This document shows positions 33,711 to 41,828 of a stretch of 64,000 nucleotides of DNA, one piece after another. The notes beneath the pieces were generated by a model. That model was given only the letters and a program-made list of their open reading frames with translations. It had not been told where the DNA came from and made no database searches. Source of the DNA: Croceimicrobium sp965658965 (GTDB lineage Bacteria; Bacteroidota; Bacteroidia; Flavobacteriales; Schleiferiaceae); assembly GCA_965658965.1 (NCBI GenBank), contig CBFHVV010000002.1, positions 1 to 64,000 on the forward strand, given 5' to 3'. The position numbers and the translations under genes are program-made. The stretch's first letter is position 1; each line of letters opens with the position of its first letter.

Positions 33711-34280
33711 ATGAAACTCTTATTTACAGCGATGATTTTAGCTCTCAGCCCAATCGGTGAAAGAGCAATTCCTTTAAACTACACAACCAATACCGCAGAG
33801 TCTGCCATGGCCATTGAGGGTACTTCAACTTTACACGATTGGGAAATGAAGGCGGCTGATTTGCAGGGTAGTATGGATGTGGATATCTATGAGAACAAGC
33901 TCGGTATTAACCATTTAAAATTAGTGGTGCCAGCGAGAAGTTTAAAAAGCGGTAAAGGCCCAATGGACGATAACGCTTATAAGGCACTGAAGGTAGATGA
34001 TCATCCTAATATTACCTATCAATTGGTGAGCGTGAAAGCTATAAAGAAAGTAGGGGAAGGGCTTTACGATGTAACTACCGTAGGCGATCTGGAGGTTGCT
34101 GGTAAAACACGTCGTCTAATAATACCCATACAAGCAAAAGTATTAAATGATGGTATTGAGCTCTCAGGAGCCACTGCCTTTACGATGTCTAGTTTTAATG
34201 TGGAAGCCCCCAGTTTTATGATGGGCACCATTACTACTGGCGATAGGATAACGATTAAATTTTCAATTAACTATAACTAA
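33711..34280 (+). CDS. YceI family periplasmic lipid-binding-type protein
   Basis: 189 residues from the ATG at 33711 (an in-frame TTG at 33681 lies within the promoter and is rejected). A cleavable signal peptide (about 20 residues) is followed by the YceI beta-barrel: STLHDWEMKAADLQG and the closing GTITTGDRITIKFSINY. YceI proteins bind long-chain isoprenoid or amphiphilic molecules in a lipocalin-like barrel; their role is not settled. It precedes the porin gene by 14 bp, so the two form an operon with FNR-like sites upstream. Confidence 0.88.
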   Translation: MKLLFTAMILALSPIGERAIPLNYTTNTAESAMAIEGTSTLHDWEMKAADLQGSMDVDIYENKLGINHLKLVVPARSLKSGKGPMDDNAYKALKVDDHPNITYQLVSVKAIKKVGEGLYDVTTVGDLEVAGKTRRLIIPIQAKVLNDGIELSGATAFTMSSFNVEAPSFMMGTITTGDRITIKFSINYN

Positions 34281-34294
34281 TAATCAACACAATC

Positions 34295-35584
34295 ATGAGA
34301 ACAAGAACAAAGTTAACATTGCTTTTTGCCTTTATTTTAGGCATAGGCTCCGCGTTTGCTCAACTGGATACTGACCGTGATATACAACAATATCGCTATC
34401 GTGACTTTAGAGGAATAAACCAATTTGAAGCTCTAAAAACTGATATTACTTTTGATGGCATGAAAGTTCGACTGGGTGGTGCTTTTGCAGTGCAAATGCA
34501 GGCATTAAGTCATAGCACCGGTTCTACTGTAGATACCCTACAACAAATTGGGAATAACTTTAACTTACCTACTGCGAACTTAGACATTGACGTGGCTTTA
34601 GCAGATGGTATGAGAATGCACATGCGTACTTACCTATCTTCTCGTCACCACCCAGAAAGCTGGGTAAAAGGCGGATATATTCAAATAAGTAACTTAAACT
34701 GGATTCGTAAAGGCCTTTTAGAGAACATCATGGATTTTACTACCGTAAAAGTGGGTTTAATGGAAATAAATTACGGCGACTATCACTTCCGTAGAACGGA
34801 TAATGCAAGAGCCATTTACAATCCCTTTGTGGGCAACCTATTGATGGATGCATTTAATACAGAAGCAGGAGCAGAGCTTTATTTTAATCCAGGCGACTTC
34901 CTTTTTATGGCAGGAGTAACCAATGGTAAATTAAACCAGAGTGTTGCAACTGACGGAAATTATACCCCAGCATTTTTAGCTAAGGTGGGTTGGGATAGTC
35001 AACTAAACGAGGATTTAAGAGTTCGTCTGACCTCTTCTTTGTACACTTCTGCAGAAGGGAATACTAACTATTTGTATTTCGGAGACCGCGGTGGTAGTAG
35101 ATATTATATGGTAACGGAAGCTGACGGAGCAAGTACTGCTGGTAATTACAGAAGTGGTAGAATTAGTCCAAGCTTCATCAACGAAGTAACTAGCATAATG
35201 ATTAACCCTTTTGTGAAGTTTAAAGGATTTGAATTCTTGGGTGCTTTTGAAACTTCTAGCGGAAAGATTTCTGCCGAATCTGAAACACGTACCTATACTC
35301 AGATTTATGCCGAATTAGTGTACCGCTTTGGGAAAACCGAAAACTTCTATGTGGGTGGTAGATATAATACTGTAGCAGGACAATTACCAAACTTTACCCC
35401 TACTGCAGATCCAACAGAGGTAAACATAAGCCGTATCGCTTTTGCAGCAGGTTGGTTTATGACCAAAAACGTAATGATGAAGGCAGAGTATGTTATGCAG
35501 AACTACGATGGTTATGCTACCGACAATATTCTAAACGATGCCCAGTTTGATGGTCTTGTACTGGAAGCAGTAATTAGTTTCTAA
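34295..35584 (+). CDS. Outer-membrane porin-like beta-barrel protein
   Basis: 429 residues. Signal peptide ending GSAFAQ (about residue 22). The rest alternates as in transmembrane beta strands, with KVGLMEINYGDYHFRRTDNARAI and a C-terminal VISF, the terminal Phe of an outer-membrane barrel. It resembles the OprO/OprP or Bacteroidetes porin group; the solute is unknown. It is likely co-expressed with YceI under low oxygen, if the upstream sites are functional. An intrinsic terminator follows. Confidence 0.78.
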   Translation: MRTRTKLTLLFAFILGIGSAFAQLDTDRDIQQYRYRDFRGINQFEALKTDITFDGMKVRLGGAFAVQMQALSHSTGSTVDTLQQIGNNFNLPTANLDIDVALADGMRMHMRTYLSSRHHPESWVKGGYIQISNLNWIRKGLLENIMDFTTVKVGLMEINYGDYHFRRTDNARAIYNPFVGNLLMDAFNTEAGAELYFNPGDFLFMAGVTNGKLNQSVATDGNYTPAFLAKVGWDSQLNEDLRVRLTSSLYTSAEGNTNYLYFGDRGGSRYYMVTEADGASTAGNYRSGRISPSFINEVTSIMINPFVKFKGFEFLGAFETSSGKISAESETRTYTQIYAELVYRFGKTENFYVGGRYNTVAGQLPNFTPTADPTEVNISRIAFAAGWFMTKNVMMKAEYVMQNYDGYATDNILNDAQFDGLVLEAVISF

Positions 35585-35610
35585 TCAAGAAGTGACTAAG
35601 TTTTAATTGA

Positions 35611-35640
35611 AGAGCGCCTTTTATGGGCGCTCTTTTTTTG
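35611..35640 (+). terminator. Intrinsic terminator of the yceI-porin operon
   Basis: AGAGCGCC with GGCGCTCT, an 8-bp GC-rich stem with a 7-nt loop, followed by T7, 27 bp after the porin stop. Confidence 0.85.
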
Positions 35641-35755
35641 TCTAATTTGTCAGCGTTCCGGGGCACAAAGCCGATTGGAGAAGAGCTTCTTGATTTGCTC
35701 GTTCCATGCTTCGGAAATGAGTTTTAAACAATAGAGACTGTTTTTTAATTGTGAA

Positions 35756-36328
35756 ATGATACGTAAAGCTATTCTTCTACTATTAGTTCTTTTAAGTGTT
35801 ATTACTTGCGATTGGTCTGAGTCTGGAAATGAGCTCGAGCATTATCCCTTTGAAATACGTTTTGATACCCAGAAAGATGAAATGGGGCAAGCCTTTTTAA
35901 GCTTTACCATAGATCTAGATTCGGGGAAATACTACGTTTCGCCTCATTCGGGAGGCTTTCATCAACGCTTAATCTTTTCTTTGGAAGAGACAGATAGCCT
36001 TTTTTTGCTTGGGGATCTGGTTGAGTATCCCAAAACCTATAATGATTACGATAGTCTCTCTGATAAGGAAGGAAGATTTGTTCGTGAGAAGACTACTTTC
36101 TTACAAAGAATGACAGTTTCTTCCCAGAATAACTTTAAGGTTTCTGGTTTAATTTGGTTGGGCATGCTACCCGGCGAGCAACCTTTTGAAATTAATTTTA
36201 TTCTCTCTCAGCAATCTGGTAAATTGGAGATTGAGAATATTAAAAGGAAAGTTTCAGACTATCCTAGTTTTTGGGATAATAAGAGGCTTGACACTCCTAA
36301 AGACAGTTTGAGTTATATCAAATTTTGA
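35756..36328 (+). CDS. Putative lipoprotein of unknown function
   Basis: 190 residues. The N-terminal hydrophobic stretch ends VITC near residue 18, a plausible lipobox. The body is beta-rich with FTIDLDSGKYYVSPHSGGFH and a later QPFEINFILSQQSG. The order resembles the N-terminal sensing domain of DsbD-like thiol reductases but lacks its Cys pair, so I treat it as unrecognised. It stands alone, with about 500 bp of gene-free DNA after it. Confidence 0.6.
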   Translation: MIRKAILLLLVLLSVITCDWSESGNELEHYPFEIRFDTQKDEMGQAFLSFTIDLDSGKYYVSPHSGGFHQRLIFSLEETDSLFLLGDLVEYPKTYNDYDSLSDKEGRFVREKTTFLQRMTVSSQNNFKVSGLIWLGMLPGEQPFEINFILSQQSGKLEIENIKRKVSDYPSFWDNKRLDTPKDSLSYIKF

Positions 36329-36363
36329 GAGAGTAGAAACGTACGGTAGTTAATTTGTCTATT

Positions 36364-36438
36364 ATGCCTAATAAAATGAGAATGAGAATTTCCTCGATTC
36401 TTATATTTGGGCTTCTCTCATTTCCAATTATAATTTAG
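36364..36438 (+). pseudogene. Possible remnant of a secreted-protein gene
   Basis: A 24-codon frame reads as a signal peptide (basic MRMR start, ISSILIFGLLSFPIII core) and then meets TAG and, after GCA CAA, TAA. A single C-to-T at each of the two stops would give a normal ...QAQQ-type cleavage region followed by about 20 more open codons. It may be a decayed exported protein or a chance hydrophobic frame. Confidence is low. Confidence 0.25.
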
Positions 36439-36689
36439 GCACAATAAGATTGCATTGCAGTGACGCATGTTAGTCTTGTGCTTCAAACTTGTGCTTCAAA
36501 TTTAGGTTAACCCTTCACAAAGGGAATATTCAAGTTTTGATGCAAGGATTTGTAGATCATTAGAATCCCCCTTAATATGGTGCCAGTTTCGAGGTGCCGC
36601 GCTAATTGATGGTTGGGATGGGCGAACCCAGAAAACCTATTGTTATGTTATCTCTTTTGTTTGGCTGTTAGTGCGGTATGTGACCTCTA

Positions 36690-36770
36690 ATTGATGTGTA
36701 GGTGTTTATGGAAAAGGCAAGGTAGCTTTGTTGCTACTTGACACCTATTACTTAGCTTACCAGCATCAAT
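36690..36770. other. Nested inverted repeats, candidate structured RNA or element end
   Basis: Three complementary pairs are nested. ATTGATG (36690-36696) pairs with CATCAAT (36764-36770), TAGGTGT (36699-36705) with ACACCTA (36741-36747), and CAAGGTAGC (36718-36726) with GCTACTTG (36733-36740) around a 6-nt loop, one base bulged. The flanking 36439-36689 contains a 13-bp tandem repeat (36475-36500) and a 10-bp direct copy of CTAATTGATG at 36602-36611 and 36687-36696. No gene of useful length is visible from 36329 to 36841. Confidence 0.45.
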
Positions 36771-36793
36771 ATGGGAGCTAGCAGGAAGTAGGC

Positions 36794-36824
36794 AAAAAAA
36801 AAGCCACCCCTAAGGATGGCTTTT
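36794..36824 (-). terminator. Intrinsic terminator of the exbB-exbD operon
   Basis: On the minus strand AAGCCATCC pairs with GGGTGGCTT around a 4-nt loop and is followed by a T7 run, 18 bp beyond the last exbD stop. Confidence 0.85.
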
Positions 36825-36841
36825 GATATATAAAGACTCTC

Positions 36842-37318
36842 TTAATCTCCGTATACATCACCCTTACGAGTGGAATAATTAATCTTTAAAGAGTTTGCTT
36901 TGCGCAGCTCTTGTTTGATATCGGTTACTAAACCCATTTTTACATCTTCATCAGCTTTAATTGAAACTGTCATTAAAGGCCTTTCAGCCTCATTAATAGC
37001 TTCTCTTTCTGTGATAACGAATTGCTGTAGCTCTTTTACACGAGCAAAAGCGTCGTTGAGCTGAATACGAGGCTCAGATCCCACTTGAGGAATGTAAGCG
37101 TCTTTCGGCTTACCTACATAAACATAGGTAACTAAAGACTTGCGCTCCAGCTTTTTGATTTCTGTTGCAAAAGGTTTAGTGTTTTCTACTTTAAGGGTAA
37201 TTTCACGCATTACCGTGGTTACCATAAAGAAGAAAAGTAGCATGAAAACAATATCCGGCAGCGAGGCTGTGGAAATGGGAGGTGTACCTCCCCCTTTTTT
37301 CTTTCTAAACTTTGACAT
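36842..37318 (-). CDS. exbD: ExbD/TolR family biopolymer transport protein (second copy)
   Basis: 158 residues. A single N-terminal helix holds DIVFMLLFFFMVTTVMR with the membrane Asp that carries protons in ExbD/TolR, and a periplasmic domain follows. It starts 1 bp after the preceding exbD stop, in the order exbB, small membrane protein, exbD1, exbD2. This complex uses the proton gradient to energise TonB-dependent uptake or to power gliding or secretion-related motors in Bacteroidetes. The stop codon is 18 bp from a strong terminator. Confidence 0.88.
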   Translation of the reverse strand: MSKFRKKKGGGTPPISTASLPDIVFMLLFFFMVTTVMREITLKVENTKPFATEIKKLERKSLVTYVYVGKPKDAYIPQVGSEPRIQLNDAFARVKELQQFVITEREAINEAERPLMTVSIKADEDVKMGLVTDIKQELRKANSLKINYSTRKGDVYGD

Positions 37319-37319
37319 A

Positions 37320-37889
37320 TTATCCTAAACTTACAGGTTCAGCCTCCGAAATTTTCTGCGGATAAGCATCCTTAATTTCACTTTGTTCGGCTTCGCTTAA
37401 ATCGTCGAAGGCCTTACCAAAACGGCGTTGAGACAGTTCCTCACGTAACTCATTATAAGCTGCTGCCAGCTCATTCTGAACGGAAATGTACATCTTGTAG
37501 GAAGTACCACGATCGTTCTGTAAAGACACAATAGCCTTTAATGGGTTGTCTGAAGAGGCAGGACTTCTACCAGCCCCTTGACAGTAGCTGCAAGATCCAT
37601 CACCATTATTGTTCAAAAAACGCTTAGTAGCTGCACGTAAATCGCGCAACTCCATATAGTCGTCTTCCACCAAAAGTTGGTTACTTGAGTTTACCAACAC
37701 GGTAAAGATGTTTTTCTTCTTTACTGGTGGAGTGTCAGGCATCTCTTCGGGTGGCGTCCATGGCGGAAGCTTACGGTTAATACCAGAATCAACATCCATC
37801 GTGGTGGTTACTAAGAAAAAGATCAGTAGCAAGAATGCTATGTCGGCCATAGAGCCTGCATTGATCTCGGGTAAAGCTCTTTTTGCCAT
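37320..37889 (-). CDS. exbD: ExbD/TolR family biopolymer transport protein (first copy)
   Basis: 189 residues. ADIAFLLLIFFLVTTTMDVD contains the conserved membrane Asp. The periplasmic part is longer than in the second copy and includes CSYCQGAG, two cysteines close together that the other copy lacks. The pair of unlike ExbD proteins suggests a heteromeric ring around ExbB. Confidence 0.88.
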   Translation of the reverse strand: MAKRALPEINAGSMADIAFLLLIFFLVTTTMDVDSGINRKLPPWTPPEEMPDTPPVKKKNIFTVLVNSSNQLLVEDDYMELRDLRAATKRFLNNNGDGSCSYCQGAGRSPASSDNPLKAIVSLQNDRGTSYKMYISVQNELAAAYNELREELSQRRFGKAFDDLSEAEQSEIKDAYPQKISEAEPVSLG

Positions 37890-37894
37890 AGCGG

Positions 37895-38218
37895 TTATTT
37901 ACTAAATAATCTAGAAACTTCTACGTATAGTATCGATAAGATCGCAACAGCAGTAAGGATATAGAAGGTTCCTAAACCCATACCTACTCTGCGTAATCCG
38001 CCTTCAGAAATGTCTTCATCGGCGAAGATAGTGTTGGCTTCACTGCCATCACTAAGTGTATATGTTAGTCCAAATATCACTAGCAAACCAGCAATGCCAA
38101 ATAAGGCACTTTTAGCTGCTTTAGGATGCTTGATAATGTTCATAATGGAGAAGCCCAATATTCCCACTCCGCAAATCCCAATCAGGACATAAGCTGTGTA
38201 AATTCCAAAATCTACCAT
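37895..38218 (-). CDS. Small membrane protein of the exb operon
   Basis: 107 residues with three hydrophobic segments (about 4-25, 36-53 and 82-100). I do not recognise a named family, but a short membrane protein of this kind sits between exbB and exbD in many Bacteroidetes clusters, so a structural role in the motor is a fair guess. It is 11 bp from the exbB stop and 5 bp from the exbD start. Confidence 0.65.
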   Translation of the reverse strand: MVDFGIYTAYVLIGICGVGILGFSIMNIIKHPKAAKSALFGIAGLLVIFGLTYTLSDGSEANTIFADEDISEGGLRRVGMGLGTFYILTAVAILSILYVEVSRLFSK

Positions 38219-38229
38219 TTGTTGTAATA

Positions 38230-39084
38230 CTATTTATTGTCGTGCTTAACTAATAGGTCTATTAGTGCAATAGACGCATCTTCCATATTGTTAACGATTG
38301 AGTCAACCTTAGCAATAATGTAGTTGTAAAAAATCTGAAGGATCATCGCAACGATAAGTCCAAATACAGTAGTTAAAAGGGCCACTTTAATACCTCCTGC
38401 TACTAATGATGGAGAAATATCACCAGCTGCTTCAATCGCATCAAAGGCGCCAATCATACCGATAACTGTACCCATGAAACCAAGCATTGGAGCAAGTGCG
38501 ATAAATAAAGAAATCCACGAAATATTGCGTTCTAAAAGACCCATTTGTACCGATCCGTAAGATACAATTGACTTTTCAACCATATCGATACCTTCACCAC
38601 TTCTTTCTAAGCCTTGGTAGAAGATACTAGCTACTGGTCCACGGGTGTTACGACAAACTTCTTTCGCCGCTTCAATACCACCGCTGGCTAGAGCCGCTTC
38701 GATATCGTTTAATAATTTTTTGGCATTTGGAGTAGCCATGTTGAGGTAGATAATACGCTCAATACAAATAGCAAGACCAAGAATAAGGGCGATAAGTACA
38801 ATACCCATAAATCCAGGACCACCTTCAATGAATTTTTCTTTGATAATTTGGTGGAAAGTTTGGTCTTCGGCTACAACCTCTTCTTCGGTTGCAGCATCCT
38901 CAGTGGCTACAGTTTTTGCTGGTTCGGCAGCGGCAGAATCAACTGCGGATGAGTCGGCAGCGGTAGTGTCGGCAGCCATTTCAGTACTTGCGCTGTCCAT
39001 TGAATCAGCTTCCTGGGCCATTAGACTTGTGTTTCCGAAGGCTACGAAACCTAAGATAGCCAAGATAGAGAGTGCTCTTTTCAT
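38230..39084 (-). CDS. exbB: MotA/TolQ/ExbB proton channel protein
   Basis: 284 residues. Signal-like N-terminus, then a low-complexity Ala/Asp/Ser/Thr-rich stretch (about 25-75) that is probably periplasmic. Three membrane helices follow, with the conserved cytoplasmic loop (RNTRGPVASIFYQGLERS) and the C-terminal pair LGFMGTVIGMIGAFD and ALLTTVFGLIVAMILQIF. It forms the pentameric channel of ExbBD-type energy transducers. First gene of the operon, preceded by a -7 box. Confidence 0.9.
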   Translation of the reverse strand: MKRALSILAILGFVAFGNTSLMAQEADSMDSASTEMAADTTAADSSAVDSAAAEPAKTVATEDAATEEEVVAEDQTFHQIIKEKFIEGGPGFMGIVLIALILGLAICIERIIYLNMATPNAKKLLNDIEAALASGGIEAAKEVCRNTRGPVASIFYQGLERSGEGIDMVEKSIVSYGSVQMGLLERNISWISLFIALAPMLGFMGTVIGMIGAFDAIEAAGDISPSLVAGGIKVALLTTVFGLIVAMILQIFYNYIIAKVDSIVNNMEDASIALIDLLVKHDNK

Positions 39085-39182
39085 TTTTTAATGAGTTGAT
39101 TAAATTTTTGGTGAAAATAAAAAACTTGTAGAAAAGCCGAGCCTTTCTGGGCTCAAATTTTCAAAGCATTATGTTATTGTCG

Positions 39183-39190
39183 CAAATCTA
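39183..39190 (-). promoter_or_regulatory. -7 box of the exb operon
   Basis: On the minus strand TAGATTTG, a perfect TAnnTTTG box, about 100 bp before the exbB start. No FNR-like dyad lies 29.5 bp upstream. Confidence 0.45.
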
Positions 39191-39243
39191 AGCGCAAATT
39201 TCGCTTTATCTAAGATTTAACGAGAAATAATGATATCTATTTT

Positions 39244-39251
39244 CTAGTTTT
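39244..39251 (+). promoter_or_regulatory. -7 box of the tRNA-Ser gene
   Basis: TAGTTTTG, a perfect TAnnTTTG match, 24 bp upstream of the mature tRNA end. Confidence 0.5.
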
Positions 39252-39275
39252 GCCGACTGAGAAATAAATAATTTC

Positions 39276-39362
39276 TGGAGAGGTGTCCGAGTGGCTTAAG
39301 GAGCACGCTTGGAAAGCGTGTGTGCGGGTAACCGTACCGAGGGTTCGAATCCCTCTCTCTCC
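39276..39362 (+). tRNA. tRNA-Ser, anticodon GGA
   Basis: The acceptor GGAGAGG pairs with TCTCTCC (one G-U), the anticodon loop is TTGGAAA between CACGC and GCGTG, and the T loop is GGTTCGAATCC. A long variable arm marks a class II serine tRNA. G73 is the discriminator and CCA is not encoded in full. An intrinsic terminator follows. Confidence 0.97.
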
Positions 39363-39366
39363 GCAA

Positions 39367-39402
39367 GAATCCCGCACAGCGCAAGCTGATGTGGGATTTT
39401 TT
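39367..39402 (+). terminator. Intrinsic terminator of tRNA-Ser
   Basis: AATCCCGCA...TGTGGGATT with an inner AGC/GCT stem and GCAA loop, followed by T7. Confidence 0.8.
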
Positions 39403-39725
39403 TACGCGTTTCGATTCTGAGCACTAGCTCAAGTGAGAGGCTAAAAAAAATCTTATGACTTGGAGCGTAGCGAGAAGTCGGGATTCTTGGTGATGGTACC
39501 CCGCTTGGGATCAGCGATCGCAGGGAGCAAATCCCCTTTTTTTTGACTTGAGATTTGAGGTCGCTTCGCTTTGGGATTTGAGGAGCAAGAGCGGGAGTGT
39601 GAGCAAGAGCGGGAGTGTGAGCAAGAGGGTAATCATGACTCATTGAAATAAGAACAGAGTTTAAATGGTTCAGCTACCCTTGGGAATCAAATTAATCTTT
39701 GAAGCGATATCAGCTACCAAGTAAA
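39403..39725. repeat. Repeat-rich gene-free flank of tRNA-Ser
   Basis: No gene is credible here. It contains GACTT/AAGTC arms around 39457-39478, a GCGATCGC palindrome inside a GGGAT...ATCCC hairpin followed by a T run at 39506-39543, two copies of GATTTGAGG (39551-39559 and 39574-39582), and an 18-bp unit (GAGCAAGAGCGGGAGTGT) repeated 2.5 times at 39582-39626. No copy of the tRNA 3' end is seen. Confidence 0.55.
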
Positions 39726-40690
39726 TTAGCTAGCTAGTTTTTGAACCTTGATTATCTGACGATTGCCATTTTTAAATTCTACCTTAAGCAGATAGATGCC
39801 TGCTCCTTGAGGAAGTAGTAATTCCTTTTTGTCTTTCGCATAGCGTCTAATCAACTTGCCGCTTAAATCTCTTAATTCTAGTGAGCTAATGGCTAGCTCG
39901 GCACTGATGCGAATAAAGTCAGTACTAGGATTGGGGAATACCTCTAAATTGGCAAATGCTAATTCTTCCTCCGTCAATAAAGACCAATAGTCGCAGCTGC
40001 TTTGCGTTCTATTAATTGAAACTTGACCATTGCTGAAGCATCGTAAACTGTGACTGGACACTGAGGCTACTTTAAAACTGGAACCATTGCATAAATTGGG
40101 GCTTTCTGAAAAAAGGCCTGCGTAAGACAGACTCCCTAACTGTGGATAGATTCTTTGATTTAAGAAGCTGGAAGAGCTTACCTGGTAGAGTTAGCTTGTC
40201 CGTTCATTAAAAGTGTATCCATAGGCATGGCTACGTCGATATAAGCTAAGGTGGCTCCCGCTATGGTTTCAATACCTTTACCGGTAACAGTAGCGATGGG
40301 CGTATCCGGGCAGCCTCGCGTGGTGTCTAAAGGGGCAAATTGCCAACTATCGCCGATGTCGGCATTCAGATCATAAAGCAGAGAAGGCTCACTTGCAGTC
40401 AGTCTAAAAACAGAGTCATTACGGGTGGCTAAAAAAATATCGGGCCAGCTAGCGGCTGTGTCTTGCAATAGATCGTTTGGTCCAGGCCCGGTGCGGATTT
40501 CAGTGATGCCAGTCACTTGAAACAGGAGCCAAGTCATATTAAACATATTGGTATCGGAAATATGCTCTACTTTTTTGTAGCCGCTGTAGCCATATTCAGA
40601 AAAGGTGTAATGCCAAGTAGCATTCTGACCAAAGTCTTGTTGCGTAAAAGCCAGAAAGGGCAATAAGAGGAAGCAGAGTGTGTTTTTCAT
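39726..40690 (-). pseudogene. Frameshifted secreted protein with T9SS type A sorting domain
   Basis: One gene split in two frames. The 5' part (40690 down to 40178) encodes a signal peptide MKNTLCFLLLPFLAF and about 150 residues of beta-rich protein. It ends early at GQANSTR plus stop. In the other frame, immediately downstream, reading resumes as YQVSSSSFLNQR through to VFPNPSTDFIRI and a final IIKVQKLAS, the C-terminal sorting domain that directs export by the type IX system. A single missing base near 40185-40192 restores one continuous chain of about 320 residues. It may be a true pseudogene, a phase-variable gene or an assembly error. Function unknown; the protein would be secreted or surface-bound. 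Confidence 0.8.
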
Positions 40691-40796
40691 AGCGAATATT
40701 TAGGGTAAAGCTAGTGAATTAAGACTCTAAAAACCAATTGCTTAGACGGAAAACATGGTCTTCCGCGGTTTTAAATACAATTACTCTTTTTTTAGC

Positions 40797-41828
40797 TTAA
40801 ATACTCACTTCACCCTTTAAATCTTCCGCAAAGGCTTCTTTAAATTCTTCGCCACTTAAGTCTTTGCCTAGTAAGAACATAGCTTTGCAAAGTGCTGCCT
40901 CAAAAGTCATATCCCCAGCACTGATAACGCCTATTTCATGGTATTTACGACCAGCTTCATATTTGGTCATTTCTATACTTCCGGCAGAACACTGACTAAG
41001 ATTTATAACTGGAATACCCTGTTTGCAGACCTCTTCCAAAGCTTCTATTAACCAGTCTAGTCCGGGGGCATTCCCTGCTCCAAAGCTGCGCAATATAAAA
41101 GCCTTGGCTTGACGATTAAGGATTTGTGGTAAAACTAGCTCGGCAGCCATACCTGGAAAGCAATGAATGATACCAATGCGCGGTTCTAGGTTTAAATTAA
41201 CTTGTAGGGCGCCAGCTTTCGCACGAGCGATATAATTACGATTGTACTTTATACTCACCCCTGCCTCGGCAAGTTTGGGATAATTGGGCGATTGAAAAGC
41301 TTCGAAGTCCTCGGCACTTACTTTTTGCACTCGGTTTCCACGGTATAAATCATACTCGAAGTAAACGGCTACTTCTGGTACAAGTGGGCCGCCTTCATCA
41401 TTGCGGGCAAGGGCAATTTCTAAACTGCTGAGAATATTTTCACGGGCATCAGAGCGAGGAATACCAATGGGCAACTGGCTGCCTGTTAAAATTACGGGCT
41501 TAGAGAGGTTATCGAGCATAAAGCTCAGGGCAGATGAGGTATAAGCCATAGTGTCGGAACCATGTAAAAGTAGAAAGGCATCATACTGTCCATAATCTTC
41601 TTTAATGCGCAAGGCGATTCGTTGCCAATGCTCGGGCAGCATATTAGAGGAGTCGATGGGTTCGTCGAAACTATCGGTATCAATGCTACAGTCAAATTTG
41701 GATATTTCAGGAATTTGGGCTAAAAGATTGGCGAGGCTAAAAGGGAAGTAAGAACCATTTTCTTGTAAAATCATCCCAATAGTTCCACCGGTGTAAAGCA
41801 TTAATATTTTAGGCTCTCTATTGCTCAT
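40797..41828 (-). CDS. ansA: Type I L-asparaginase
   Basis: 343 residues, the usual length of cytoplasmic asparaginase I. MLYTGGTIGMI near the N-terminus carries the first catalytic Thr, and LLHGSDTMAYTSSALS the second Thr and the Asp. It converts asparagine to aspartate and ammonia. No signal peptide. Its start overlaps the tatD stop by 11 bp, so the two are co-transcribed. Confidence 0.93.
   Translation of the reverse strand: MSNREPKILMLYTGGTIGMILQENGSYFPFSLANLLAQIPEISKFDCSIDTDSFDEPIDSSNMLPEHWQRIALRIKEDYGQYDAFLLLHGSDTMAYTSSALSFMLDNLSKPVILTGSQLPIGIPRSDARENILSSLEIALARNDEGGPLVPEVAVYFEYDLYRGNRVQKVSAEDFEAFQSPNYPKLAEAGVSIKYNRNYIARAKAGALQVNLNLEPRIGIIHCFPGMAAELVLPQILNRQAKAFILRSFGAGNAPGLDWLIEALEEVCKQGIPVINLSQCSAGSIEMTKYEAGRKYHEIGVISAGDMTFEAALCKAMFLLGKDLSGEEFKEAFAEDLKGEVSI

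Noticed and set aside
36507..36645. Minus-strand open stretch of about 46 codons ending IPFVKG
   Set aside because: It has no start codon except one deep inside it, no recognisable domain, and it lies in the repeat-bearing gene-free stretch. The composition looks like chance.
36329..36841. tmRNA, RNase P RNA, SRP RNA or a known riboswitch in the gene-free stretch
   Set aside because: None of their conserved core sequences was found by eye; the nested repeats do not match a family I can name.
39582..39626. CRISPR-like array
   Set aside because: The units are contiguous with no spacers, only 2.5 copies of 18 bp, and no cas gene is near.
39296..39643. Minus-strand reading frame of 115 codons with AEREGFEPSVRLPAHT at its C-terminal end
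   Set aside because: It runs antisense through tRNA-Ser and the repeat flank. That peptide pattern is a known false translation of tRNA-Ser, and the frame begins inside tandem repeats.
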